The position numbers were made by a program, and so were the translations under genes. The notes beneath the pieces are model-generated. The model was not told the DNA's origin, did not search any database, and saw nothing but the letters and a program-made list of their open reading frames with translations. A stretch of DNA of 64,000 bases, from contig NZ_AWFZ01000028.1 of the NCBI RefSeq assembly GCF_000463155.2, positions 1 through 64,000 of the forward strand, given 5' to 3'. The stretch comes from Siccibacter turicensis LMG 23730. Lineage in GTDB: Bacteria; Pseudomonadota; Gammaproteobacteria; Enterobacterales; Enterobacteriaceae. Below, in pieces: positions 47,801 to 55,545 of this stretch (its first letter is position 1; each line of letters begins with the position of its first letter).

Positions 47801-48454
47801 GCCGTTGCCATCCCCGAGGATCTGCACTTCAAGGTGCCGCGCCCGGTCGACGAAGCGCTCCAGAAACACGCCGTCGTCGCTGAAGAACTGCGCGCCCAGT
47901 CGCTTCACGCTCTCCCAGGCGTCGGCCAGGTCGGCGGCGCTGTCGCAGCGGGTCAGGCCAATGCCGCCGCCGCCGGCGGTGGTCTTCAGCATTACCGGGT
48001 AACCCATCTGCGCCGCGGCGTGCTGCGCCTCTTCCAGCGAGGTGAGCAGCCCGGTGCCGGGCGTCATCGGCACACCGGCCGCGGCGGCCAGCGCTCTGGC
48101 GCGGTGCTTCAGGCCAAAGTCGGCAATCTGCTGTGGCGTCGGGCCGATAAACACCAGACCGGCCGCCTCACAGGCCTGGGCAAATTCGGCCCGCTCGGAG
48201 AGAAAACCGTAGCCGGGAAAGATGGCCTGCACGCCGCTGCGCTGGGCCGCGGCCAGGATCTTTTCGATATTCAGATAGCTGTCGGCGGCCTTTTCCCCGC
48301 CCAGCCCCTGCGCTTCACTGGCCTGGGTAACGTGCTGCGCATTGCGATCGGGATCGGACCATACCGCCACGCTGGCGATGCCCATGGCATCAAGGGTGCG
48401 GATGGCGCGGCAGGCGATTTCGCCCCGGTTGGCGATTAACACTTTGCTGAACAT
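44837..48454 (-). CDS. uca: Urea carboxylase (biotin-dependent)
   Basis: A 1205-residue enzyme that carboxylates urea to allophanate with ATP and bicarbonate. Domains: biotin carboxylase with ATP-grasp (1-450; KTTAGGGGIGLTRC near 158, MVTGIDLVACMV), AHS2/KipA-type carboxyltransferase half (about 465-790; VPPSGPMDDFAFRLANRIVG), AHS1/KipI-type half (about 815-1040), and a C-terminal biotinyl domain with the modified Lys in VVEAMKMELTI. Full length for the family. Some proteins of this type act on guanidine; the DUF1989 partner genes of the guanidine route are absent here, which favours urea. It starts 9 bp after atzF. Confidence 0.93.
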   Translation of the reverse strand: MFSKVLIANRGEIACRAIRTLDAMGIASVAVWSDPDRNAQHVTQASEAQGLGGEKAADSYLNIEKILAAAQRSGVQAIFPGYGFLSERAEFAQACEAAGLVFIGPTPQQIADFGLKHRARALAAAAGVPMTPGTGLLTSLEEAQHAAAQMGYPVMLKTTAGGGGIGLTRCDSAADLADAWESVKRLGAQFFSDDGVFLERFVDRARHLEVQILGDGNGTVVALGERDCTLQRRNQKVVEETPAPCLPDATRAALHRAAVALGESVNYRSAGTVEFIYDPQQDRFYFLEVNTRLQVEHPVTEMVTGIDLVACMVNIAAGVAPDWARLRQPPQGASIEVRVYAEDPLKNFQPSPGVLTDVAFPETVRVDTWVSTGAEISPFYDPTIAKIIVKGDTRQEALDKLDAALAATRLHGIATNLDYLRQIVRLDAFRAGTMWTRLLDAVSWQASVIEVLEPGTWSSVQDYPGRTGYWDVGVPPSGPMDDFAFRLANRIVGNHPEAAGLEFTLQGPTLRFHTDATIALTGALCPADIDGESVPWWQPVSVSAGQTLTLGRAVSGCRTCLAVRNGIDVPVCLGSRATFALGQFGGHAGRTLRPGDLLAISQPALPACTTPAPVTLPQAADPALIPRYGEVWDIGVLYGPHGAPDFFTPDSMASFFDAEWQVHYNANRLGVRLVGPKPQWTRADGGEAGLHPSNVHDCEYAIGAINFTGDFPVILTHDGPSLGGFVCPVTIAKAELWKVGQVKPGDRIRFHPITVAQARALEVIQQQTIDTLRAVPVPSAVPASIVPQGTSSAAILAERPAQGVMPAVVWRQAGDSYVLIEYGDNVMDLTLRLRVHLLMEALRAAAIPGIEELSPGVRSLQVRFDTRRLSQGDLLARLLETERALGDVSTLKVPSRIVWLPMAFEDSATLAAVDRYQQTVCSEAPWLPNNVDFIARANGLASRDAVRQILFDASYLVLGLGDVYLGAPCAVPVDPRHRLLSSKYSPARTWTAEGTVGIGGMYMCIYGMDSPGGYQLVGRTLPIWNTFLKNPQFGDEPWLLKFFDQVRFYPVSEAELTTFREAFREGRASIRIEESLFDVAHYRQFLDDNAAEIAAFRACQQAAFSAEVAHWQAHEGDAEAAFAAPAEPDVQPEGQRVSADLNGNIWKILVEPGQTVKQGDPLIVVEAMKMELTISAPCAGTVSHIRCQQGRTVVPGDALLWLVGA

Positions 48455-48463
48455 AGTGGCTCC

Positions 48464-50281
48464 TCAGGCGCTGTGGTGACGGGCAAGCCAGGCTTTCCAG
48501 CCGCCCCAGGACGTAATATCGGTGGCGTTTTTCAGCGCCTGTGGTTCGCAGATAAAGCCCTTCACCAGGCTGCCATCGGCCAGCTCCAGCGTGCCGATGC
48601 CCAGCGGGGCCGGGATCTCTGCGACAAACTCCCCAAAGCGCGCCAGCGGGATATCCCACAGCTCCAGCGCGATGGACTGCCCGCTTGCACTGCGCACCAG
48701 GCCCGGCTTCGGCGGCGTGGTATTGGCGAGGGCATACAGGCGATAACAGTCGCGGGTGGTGGTTTCGCAGACGAAGCGAGCCTGGCGGCGTTGCAACTGC
48801 GGGTTAAGCGGCTGGCCGCGCAGGTGCGCTCCGACCACCGCCACGCGCACATGGTGGCTCTCCGGCGCGGGGGTGCGCTGCGCGGCCAGGGGTTGCCCGG
48901 TCGCGCCGAGCGGAAGCGCGTGCGCCTGCTGCCAGCGCGCGCCAAAGGCGCTCAGGGCCAGATCGTGCCAGGCCGGGGCGATAAGCGTGATGCCGAACGG
49001 CAGCCCGTCGTCGCGGAACCCGGCGGGCAGCGCCAGCGCGCTGAGATCGGCGAGGTTGGTAAAATTGGTGTAGGTGCCGAACTGCGAGTTGTAGCGCACC
49101 GGCTCCTGCGCCATCTCCGCGAGGGTACGAATGGTCGGCGAGGTCGGCACCACCAGCGCATCGAACCCGTCGAGCTGCGTCACGATACGGCGCGCCAGTT
49201 CAGCCCGGGTGTACTCGGCCTGCCAGGCGTCACAGGCGCTGTACGCCCGCCCGCCCTCGATGATGCCGCGCACCGTCGGGTCCATCTCGCTGGCGTCCCG
49301 GTCAAGCATCGCTCCGGCAGCGACGGTACGCTCCGCCACCCAGGCACCGGCATAGAGCTGGGCGGCCAGGGCGCGAAAAGCGGTGAAATCGATGGGTTCC
49401 AGCGTGGCGCCAAGGGCTGCAAGCTGCGTCAGGCTGCGCTGGAAAGCGGCCTCGCTCCGGGCATCGCCGTAAAACTCAAGGCTGTCCGGGACCGCGATAC
49501 GCGGTGTGGGATTGAACCGTGCCGGCGCGGTGCCGGGATGAGGCCGGGAATACGGGTCGGCGGCATCGAACCCGCTCGCCAACGACGCCACGGTCCAGGC
49601 ATCCTCAACCGTAAGGGCAAACACCGACACGCAGTCGTTCAGGCGGCAGGCAGGCACCACGCCCCGGGTCGAGAGCCAGCCTTTGGTGGGTTTCAGTCCG
49701 ACGATGTTGTTGAAGCCCGCCGGGACGCGCCCTGAACCGGCGGTATCGGTGCCCAGCGCAAACGCCACCTGCCCGCGCGCCACCGCGGAAGCGGAGCCGG
49801 AGCTGGAGCCGCCGCTGACGTACGTCTCGTTGAAGGTGTTAGGCACGGCGCCATAGGGTGACCGGGTACCGACCAGCCCGGTGGCGAACTGATCGAGGTT
49901 GGTTTTCCCGACCACGATGGCTCCCGCCGCTTTGAGCCGCGCCACCACGGTGGCGTCCTGCTCTGGCCGGTAGCTGAAGGCCGGACAGGCGGCGGTAGTG
50001 GGCATGCCCGCCACGTCGATATTGTCCTTCACCGCAAAGGGCACGCCGTAGAGCGGAAAATCCGCCAGCGTGCGATCGCCCTGGCGCAGCGCCGTTTGCA
50101 GGGCGGTAATTTGCGCCTTCACCGCGGCGGCGTCGGCGCGATAAATCCACGCGTTGTCGGGCGTATTTGCCTGTTCGCTAAAGGCCAGGAAAACATCCTC
50201 AATACGCTCAGGCTCCGCGGCATAATATTCCTGCCATTGCGTAAGGGTATATGCCTGAAATAATGATCGAGAGCGTGTCAT
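48464..50281 (-). CDS. atzF: Allophanate hydrolase
   Basis: A 605-residue enzyme that splits allophanate to two ammonia and two CO2. The N-terminal amidase domain (to about 440) has the catalytic Lys in VKDNIDVAGMP and the Ser/cis-Ser pair in GGSSSGSASAVARGQVAFALGTDTAGSGRVPAG. The C-terminal domain (about 450-605) begins HHVRVAVVGAHLRGQPLNPQL and is specific to AtzF/DUR1,2-type allophanate hydrolases. The ATG at 50281 was chosen over an in-frame start at 50326. First gene of the atzF-uca transcript. Confidence 0.93.
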   Translation of the reverse strand: MTRSRSLFQAYTLTQWQEYYAAEPERIEDVFLAFSEQANTPDNAWIYRADAAAVKAQITALQTALRQGDRTLADFPLYGVPFAVKDNIDVAGMPTTAACPAFSYRPEQDATVVARLKAAGAIVVGKTNLDQFATGLVGTRSPYGAVPNTFNETYVSGGSSSGSASAVARGQVAFALGTDTAGSGRVPAGFNNIVGLKPTKGWLSTRGVVPACRLNDCVSVFALTVEDAWTVASLASGFDAADPYSRPHPGTAPARFNPTPRIAVPDSLEFYGDARSEAAFQRSLTQLAALGATLEPIDFTAFRALAAQLYAGAWVAERTVAAGAMLDRDASEMDPTVRGIIEGGRAYSACDAWQAEYTRAELARRIVTQLDGFDALVVPTSPTIRTLAEMAQEPVRYNSQFGTYTNFTNLADLSALALPAGFRDDGLPFGITLIAPAWHDLALSAFGARWQQAHALPLGATGQPLAAQRTPAPESHHVRVAVVGAHLRGQPLNPQLQRRQARFVCETTTRDCYRLYALANTTPPKPGLVRSASGQSIALELWDIPLARFGEFVAEIPAPLGIGTLELADGSLVKGFICEPQALKNATDITSWGGWKAWLARHHSA

Positions 50282-50298
50282 GCAACGGCATCCTTTCT

Positions 50299-50318
50299 GG
50301 TATACAAGTTGGGATACC
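50299..50318. promoter_or_regulatory. GGTAT-N10-ATACC dyad upstream of atzF
   Basis: The repeat GGTAT (50299-50303) and ATACC (50314-50318) lies 18-37 bases before the atzF start and contains TGGTATACAA, similar to GntR/FCD operators with a GTATAC core. It is a candidate site for the cluster GntR protein; the assignment is inferred. Confidence 0.4.
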
Positions 50319-50341
50319 TGTTGCAAAGGTGATGCCAGAAA

Positions 50342-50376
50342 TAATAAGTAACGCTATTTCAGTCGGTTACTTATTA
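50342..50376. promoter_or_regulatory. Perfect 11-bp dyad upstream of the urea operon
   Basis: TAATAAGTAAC (50342-50352) and its exact inverse GTTACTTATTA (50366-50376) with a 13-base spacer lie about 61 bases before the atzF start. It may be an operator or a leader hairpin. The rest of the 342-base gap (50282-50623) shows no gene; the last 100 bases hold the promoter of the following dehydrogenase. Confidence 0.55.
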
Positions 50377-50623
50377 CCCATCGGCTATTACGCCTTATTT
50401 TAGCGAGGGAAGTTAAACGCAGCCGCGCAATTATGGTGCACGCTGCGTTGTGAATGTGCTGGCAGGATAATAAAAACGCATTACTCGGTTATTTATGATG
50501 CGATTCGCTTATATTTGTTAGCAAGATGTGCGTTCATCGACCTGTCACGCCACGCGGGGAATATTCAGCATGTACTATAGTTGACCTGATTCTTATTTCT
50601 GCCATCACTACAGGGTAATAACG

Positions 50624-51664
50624 ATGTCTAATGCAAAAGGTTACGCCGCGTTTTCCGCCACCACGCCCCTTGGCCCGTTCTCCTTTGAACGCCGTGAGCC
50701 GCGCGAAGATGATGTGGTGATTGATATCAAATACTGCGGCGTGTGCCACTCCGATATCCATATGGTGCGCGACGAATGGGGCGGCGCAAGCTACCCGATG
50801 GTGCCGGGCCATGAAATTGTCGGCGTGGTGAAAGCAGTGGGCGCGAAGGTCACCAAATTTAAGGCGGGCGACAAGGTCGGCGTGGGCTGCTTTGTGGACT
50901 CCTGCACCACCTGCAACCATCGCGACGAAGATATTGAGCAGTATCTGCCGGGTCTGGTGATGACCTATAACAGTCCGGAAGTCGGCACCGGCAAGCCGAC
51001 CTACGGCGGCTACTCCGATCATATCGTGGTGAAAGAGGGCTACGTGCTGCGCGTACCGGACAACCTGCCTCTGGACGCCTCCGCCCCGCTGCTGTGCGCC
51101 GGTATTACGCTGTGGTCACCGCTGAAGCGCTGGAACGCCGGTCCGGGCAAAAAAGTCGCCATCGTGGGTATGGGCGGCCTCGGGCACATGGGCGTGAAGC
51201 TCGGTCATGCGCTGGGGGCGGAAATCACCGTGCTCAGCCAGTCGCTGTCGAAAAAAGAGGACGGGCTGCGTCTGGGGGCCGATCATTACTACGCCACCCG
51301 CGATGCAGAGACCTTTGAAAAACTGCAGAACCATTTCGATCTCATCATCTGCACCGTCTCAGCCAACATCGACTGGAACGCCTACCTGCAGCTGCTGAAG
51401 CCGGACGGCACCTTTGTGGTGCTGGGTATTCCGGAGCAGCAGATCCCCATCTCCGCCATGCCGCTGGTGAGCGCCCGTCGTACCATTTCCGGGTCGATGA
51501 TCGGTTCTATCAAAGAGACCCAGGAGATGCTGGATTTCTGCGGCGAACACAATATCGTGTCCGAAATTGAAACCATCACTATCGATCAGATCAATGACGC
51601 CTACGAGCGCGTGCTGAAAAGCGACGTGCGCTATCGCTTCGTGATCGATATGGCGAGCCTGTAA
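50624..51664 (+). CDS. Zinc-type alcohol dehydrogenase, YahK/CAD-like, with altered structural zinc site
   Basis: The 346-residue medium-chain dehydrogenase resembles E. coli YahK. The catalytic zinc ligands are present: Cys in [10 protein letters not shown] near residue 38, GHEIVG and LLCAGIT. The cofactor motif is [18 protein letters not shown]. In the structural-zinc lobe the usual four cysteines are reduced to CTTC, followed by [11 protein letters not shown]: the third and fourth positions are Arg and Leu. It should reduce aldehydes with NADPH, by family. A strong hairpin terminator follows. Confidence 0.88.
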   Translation: MSNAKGYAAFSATTPLGPFSFERREPREDDVVIDIKYCGVCHSDIHMVRDEWGGASYPMVPGHEIVGVVKAVGAKVTKFKAGDKVGVGCFVDSCTTCNHRDEDIEQYLPGLVMTYNSPEVGTGKPTYGGYSDHIVVKEGYVLRVPDNLPLDASAPLLCAGITLWSPLKRWNAGPGKKVAIVGMGGLGHMGVKLGHALGAEITVLSQSLSKKEDGLRLGADHYYATRDAETFEKLQNHFDLIICTVSANIDWNAYLQLLKPDGTFVVLGIPEQQIPISAMPLVSARRTISGSMIGSIKETQEMLDFCGEHNIVSEIETITIDQINDAYERVLKSDVRYRFVIDMASL

Positions 51665-51703
51665 GGCTACGCCTGAACCCGGCGGGTGCCGGGTCCGCAT
51701 AAC

Positions 51704-51737
51704 AAAAAAGGATGCACGCTGTGCATCCTTTTTTTTA
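51704..51737. terminator. Bidirectional terminator between adh and the metE-like gene
   Basis: The stem AAAGGATGCAC / GTGCATCCTTT with a 3-nt loop is flanked by A and T runs. It serves both convergent genes. Confidence 0.92.
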
Positions 51738-51753
51738 TGGCTGCCCGTAAGGG

Positions 51754-52857
51754 CTACCACACTTCTCCGGCAATGCAGGTGACCAGACGCACCTTGTCCC
51801 ACTGCTGCTCTGGCGTCAGGGTATTCCCCTCTTCCGTCGAGGCAAATCCGCACTGCGGGCTGAGGCAAATCTGGGCGAGCGGGACGTACTTCGCCGCTTC
51901 CTGTAACCGCGCTTTCACCCCTTCCGGGTTCTCCAGCTCGCCGTTTTTGGTGGTGATCAGGCCCAGCACCACCTGCTGATGACCCGGACGGATGAAGCGC
52001 AGCGGTGCGAAGTCCCCGGAGCGATCGTTGTCATACTCAAGGAAAAAGGCATCGACGTTGACGCTGCCGAACAGCACCTCGGCCACCGGCTCGTAGCCGC
52101 CCTCGGAGATCCAGGTGGAGCGGAAGTTGCCGCGGCACACGTGCAGCCCGACGGTCAGGTCGGCGGGTTTGTTTTCCAGGGCTTTATTCAGAACGCGGGC
52201 GTAGGTACGCGCCAGCACGTCCGGATCGTCACCGCGCTCGCGGATTTGACGACGCTGGTCATCCGAGCAGAGATAGGCCCAGACGGTATCGTCCAGCTGC
52301 AGATAGCGGCAGCCCGCCTCGTAGAACGCGTGGATCGCATCGCGCCAGGTGGTAGCGAGGTCGTCAAAGTAAACGTCGAGATCGGGGTAGACGGTGGCAT
52401 CGATATCCTTACGGCCGCCGCGGAAGTGAAGCACGCTGGGGCTCGGGATGGTCATCTTCGGCTCTGCGTTGCCGCTGATGCTTTTCAGATAGCGAAAGTC
52501 TTCCAGCATCGGGTGCGAGCCGAAGCCAAGCTTACCGACAACCCGCACGCCATGCGCTTTGGTCTGCACGCCGTTGAACTGGATGCCCTGCTGGGAATCG
52601 TAGCGCTCCACGCCTTCCAGACCGTCGAAGAAGTCGAAATGCCACCAGGCGCGACGGAATTCGCCGTCGGTCACCACGTGCAGACCGCAGCTGCACTGCT
52701 GCTCAACCACATGGCGGATTTCATCGTTTTCAATCTGACGCAGCGCGGCCGCGTCAATCTCACCGCGGGCAAACTGCTGGCGCGCCGTTTTAATGGCATC
52801 GGGACGTAAAAAACTGCCGACTACATCGGCGCGGAACGGGGCGTGCTGTCGTTGCAT
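51754..52857 (-). CDS. MetE C-terminal-like cobalamin-independent methyltransferase (YxjG/YxjH type)
   Basis: A 367-residue single-domain protein matching the catalytic half of MetE. DVVGSFLRPDAIKTAR opens the TIM barrel, DGEFRRAWWHFDFFDGLEG follows, LQLDDTVWAYL is near 200, and the zinc ligands are HVC in GLHVCRGN and the final Cys in LSPQCGFAS. Relatives in Bacillus (YxjG/YxjH) methylate homocysteine from non-folate donors. Two MetR-type sites lie upstream, which supports a role in methionine supply; the methyl donor is unknown. Confidence 0.85.
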   Translation of the reverse strand: MQRQHAPFRADVVGSFLRPDAIKTARQQFARGEIDAAALRQIENDEIRHVVEQQCSCGLHVVTDGEFRRAWWHFDFFDGLEGVERYDSQQGIQFNGVQTKAHGVRVVGKLGFGSHPMLEDFRYLKSISGNAEPKMTIPSPSVLHFRGGRKDIDATVYPDLDVYFDDLATTWRDAIHAFYEAGCRYLQLDDTVWAYLCSDDQRRQIRERGDDPDVLARTYARVLNKALENKPADLTVGLHVCRGNFRSTWISEGGYEPVAEVLFGSVNVDAFFLEYDNDRSGDFAPLRFIRPGHQQVVLGLITTKNGELENPEGVKARLQEAAKYVPLAQICLSPQCGFASTEEGNTLTPEQQWDKVRLVTCIAGEVW

Positions 52858-53214
52858 TCTTCTCTCTCCTGCCCGGCTAACTAACTAATTTAGCTGGGTG
52901 ATAATTCACACTCTGAATTTTAGCCTTCTGGATGGCTATATGTCCGAATCATGACATGAACTGTCTGATGCGGCAAATGAAGAAACGTCAACAGCCGTGA
53001 ATTTTTTTCACGGCTTGCAATTTGAAAGCAAAAAGGGAACATTCCCATTACGAATGAAAGCCGGTGCGCTCAGGTGCACTGTCATTTACGGAAACTATTA
53101 GCATGTTATGCACTTAGCCTGTATGTTCGGGCTGAATTTATCGCGCATGACGCCTTACTCCTCCTCGCCACTGAGGCCCGCTTCTCCACCGTCGTTTTGC
53201 TTACAGGGATTTAT
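52858..53214. other. Divergent regulatory region between metE-like and mlrA-like genes
   Basis: No gene is seen in these 357 bases. The metE-like ribosome-binding site (GGAGAGAG on the minus strand) lies at the left end. Two MetR-type sites occur near the middle. A TATAGC element on the minus strand at 52935-52940 could be the -10 of the methyltransferase promoter, placing the sites about 56 and 76 bases before transcription start. Confidence 0.5.
52978..53010 (-). promoter_or_regulatory. Tandem MetR-type binding sites
   Basis: TGAA-N5-TTCA at 52998-53010 is a perfect match to the MetR consensus, inside a longer 9-bp dyad AGCCGTGAA / TTCACGGCT (52993-53015). A second copy at 52978-52990, TGAAGAAACGTCA, differs by one base. 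Their centres are 20 bases apart, two helical turns, as for cooperative MetR dimers. They face the metE-like gene. Confidence 0.65.
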
Positions 53215-54009
53215 ATGTCTCAGTTCACCATTGAAATGCTGTCCGATCAGTGCGGCGTCAGCATGCAGAATCTGCGGACCTGGCAGCGACACGGTTTGTT
53301 GAGGCCCAGTCGCGATGGTGCCGGACGCCGGTTTTTTAACTACAGCCACCTGATGCGCACGCAAATGATTGTGAAGTGGCTGGAGCGCGGCATCCCGCTA
53401 AGCGAGATCGCGAAGCTGCTGAAAGGCGAACACGCTACGCTTAACAGCCAGTGGATGCTCTATCAGGAGAATATGCTGGCGGCGCTGGAAAAGCCGACTG
53501 CGGATAAGCTGCGCACGCTGCTGCGTCGCTTCGGGCGCGAGATGCCCGCCGGGTTGATGATCGACAACATCATCGTCCCGCTCCGTCTCTGGCTGCAAGA
53601 GGGACAAACCGCCGCGCAGAATGTGCGTCGGGTGCGGTTCGATACGCTGGTGCTGGAGTACATCGTCTATGTACTGCAGGCCGCTCGCAAGCGTCAGACC
53701 CACAGCCTGCTGGTGGTGCCGCTCAATATGCAGGACCCGCTGGCGGTGTGGCTCGAAGCGTTGCGCTGCTCAAGCGAAGGGTTTCGTATTGATGTGCTGG
53801 GCGAAGCGGTCACCCATCCGGATCTGAAAATGTTTACCGCCGAGCACTACATGCTCTACAGCGATGTGCCGCTCACGCCCTTACAGGAGGTGCAGCTGCA
53901 GCAGTGGGAGACCGAGGGCCTTCCGCTGTTTTTCGCAGGGAACGGGTTCCGTCACAAAGCTACCTTCCCGACCACGATCTTCAGCGCGCTGGATGAAGCG
54001 GTGGGATAA
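53215..54009 (+). CDS. MerR-family regulator, MlrA-like
   Basis: A 264-residue protein with a MerR winged helix (FTIEMLSDQCGVSMQNLRTWQRHGLLRPSRDGAGRRFFNYSH; the RTWQR motif is typical of MlrA/YcgE) and a C-terminal region resembling E. coli MlrA (SLLVVPLNMQDPLAVWLEALRCSSEGFRIDVLG). MlrA turns on curli through csgD in E. coli under c-di-GMP control. Whether this copy does so is unknown. The ATG at 53215 follows AGGGA; the longer in-frame start at 53074 adds a non-MerR leader. Confidence 0.78.
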   Translation: MSQFTIEMLSDQCGVSMQNLRTWQRHGLLRPSRDGAGRRFFNYSHLMRTQMIVKWLERGIPLSEIAKLLKGEHATLNSQWMLYQENMLAALEKPTADKLRTLLRRFGREMPAGLMIDNIIVPLRLWLQEGQTAAQNVRRVRFDTLVLEYIVYVLQAARKRQTHSLLVVPLNMQDPLAVWLEALRCSSEGFRIDVLGEAVTHPDLKMFTAEHYMLYSDVPLTPLQEVQLQQWETEGLPLFFAGNGFRHKATFPTTIFSALDEAVG

Positions 54010-54029
54010 CCCCGGCGCCTGTGCCGCAG

Positions 54030-54061
54030 GCAAAAAAAAACCGCCAGGTAACCGGCGGCAA
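54030..54061 (-). terminator. Probable terminator on the minus strand
   Basis: The stem CCGCC / GGCGG with an A run to its left acts as a terminator when read on the minus strand. It lies about 120 bases after the end of the next minus-strand gene. Confidence 0.5.
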
Positions 54062-54179
54062 TGCTTGCATGGATAGATTTATTATTGATCTTTCGCCGTG
54101 GGGCCGTTGAGCGCCCACGACAAATCTGCACCCACGCTAGCACGCGCTTTCTTAACCGCGGTTAAACGACGGGGATCAT

Positions 54180-54623
54180 TTAAAACAGCCGCGGGCCGCT
54201 GCCGTATTCAGGCAGGTTATAATTCGACGCCCAGACTTTGATGTCGCCCTGAATGATGACCGTGAACTGGGCCTGTAGTCGCTCGACGATGGCGTTCACC
54301 TGGCGGGCGTCGTCGATCATAAAATGCTCATATTTATCTTCGCCTATATTGCTGCACTGCCAGGCTACGTTGAGAATGTGCTCATCCACCACCAGCGCCT
54401 GCGCGCGCGGGCACTGGCCGGCAACGGCCCAGGAGATCACCATATTGGCATGCGGGGTGCCAGGCTGAGAGATACTGATAAGCACCGGACGTGAATCCGC
54501 CGTTTGCGTCATGTCGTAGCGTACGCCATCCTTATTGTACCAGATATTATATTCACGCCCGGTAAAGGACGCGGCAACGCCAGTCTGCGACAGCAGATAA
54601 AGAAATAGCAGGATATTTTTCAC
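54180..54623 (-). CDS. Small periplasmic protein of unknown function
   Basis: A 147-residue protein with a signal peptide (ILLFLYLLSQTGVAASF). The mature part has two cysteines (GQCPRA and AWQCSN) that could form a disulfide, and a strand-rich pattern (YNIWYNKDGVRYDMTQ, FTVIIQGDIKVW). I do not recognise the family. It stands alone, divergent from queH. Confidence 0.6.
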   Translation of the reverse strand: MKNILLFLYLLSQTGVAASFTGREYNIWYNKDGVRYDMTQTADSRPVLISISQPGTPHANMVISWAVAGQCPRAQALVVDEHILNVAWQCSNIGEDKYEHFMIDDARQVNAIVERLQAQFTVIIQGDIKVWASNYNLPEYGSGPRLF

Positions 54624-54775
54624 GGGGTATCATCAGAATTTACGCAGGCGCGCTATTATCATCTTTTTTCGCGTCGCAGCAATGAATTACGTGCGCCCGC
54701 CACAAGGGTTATCAGGCTGGCGTTTTCCTGGTATCGTCGAGCATCATTGTTCCGCAACCTGATTAAGCAGAGATA

Positions 54776-55429
54776 ATGACCGAAATTAACCGCCCGCAGC
54801 TTCAGCTGCCAAATAATGCCGAACGGCTTCTGCTGCACTCCTGCTGCGCACCCTGTTCCGGGGAAGTGATGGAAGCGCTGCACGCCTCCGGTATTGATTA
54901 CACCATCTTTTTTTATAACCCCAATATTCATCCGGAAAAAGAGTACCTGCTGCGCAAAGAGGAGAATATCCGCTTCGCCCGTCAGCACGGGGTGCCCTTT
55001 GTGGATGCCGATTACGATACCGATAACTGGTTCGAACGGGCGAAAGGCATGGAGTGGGAACCGGAGCGCGGCGTGCGCTGCACCATGTGCTTCGACATGC
55101 GCTTTGAGCGCACCGCGCTCTACGCGCACGAACACGGTTTCCCGGCCATCAGCAGTTCGCTGGGCATTTCGCGCTGGAAAAATATGCAGCAGATAAACGA
55201 CTGCGGCCACCGCGCGGCGGCACCCTATGAAGGCATGGTCTACTGGGATTATAACTGGCGCAAACAGGGCGGCTCGTCGCGCATGATTGAAATAAGCAAG
55301 CGCGAGCGTTTTTATCAGCAGGAATATTGCGGCTGCGTTTACTCGCTGCGCGACAGTAATTTACACCGTAAGTCTCAGGGCCGGGCATTAATTCAGCTGG
55401 GCAAACTCTATTATGGCGATGATGAATAA
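54776..55429 (+). CDS. queH: Epoxyqueuosine reductase QueH
   Basis: A 217-residue DUF208/QueH protein. [11 protein letters not shown] near residue 21, [10 protein letters not shown] near 104 and CGC near 183 are the iron-sulfur and active-site cysteines. It carries out the last step of queuosine synthesis in tRNA, reducing epoxyqueuosine to queuosine. E. coli uses the unrelated cobalamin enzyme QueG instead. The ATG follows AGAGA. It is alone on the plus strand. Confidence 0.93.
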   Translation: MTEINRPQLQLPNNAERLLLHSCCAPCSGEVMEALHASGIDYTIFFYNPNIHPEKEYLLRKEENIRFARQHGVPFVDADYDTDNWFERAKGMEWEPERGVRCTMCFDMRFERTALYAHEHGFPAISSSLGISRWKNMQQINDCGHRAAAPYEGMVYWDYNWRKQGGSSRMIEISKRERFYQQEYCGCVYSLRDSNLHRKSQGRALIQLGKLYYGDDE

Positions 55430-55545
55430 GGTCCGGGATCGGATATTTCTTCGCCAGTCTCCGCGCGGCCGAAAATAACGCTCGCGGGCGGGCTGCATAA
55501 CAATAAGCGTGGCGATCACTTTCTCTCTGCAGGCAGGAACCTTGT

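Noticed and set aside
46916-48439. 507-codon open frame antisense to urea carboxylase
   Set aside because: It lies wholly opposite a full-length conserved gene, is His/Arg/Gly-rich and has no domain; it arises from high third-position GC.
50282-50623. Guanidine (ykkC-type) riboswitch before the carboxylase operon
   Set aside because: I looked because such carboxylases are often under it, but the conserved ykkC sequence blocks were not seen on the minus strand; only two dyads are present.
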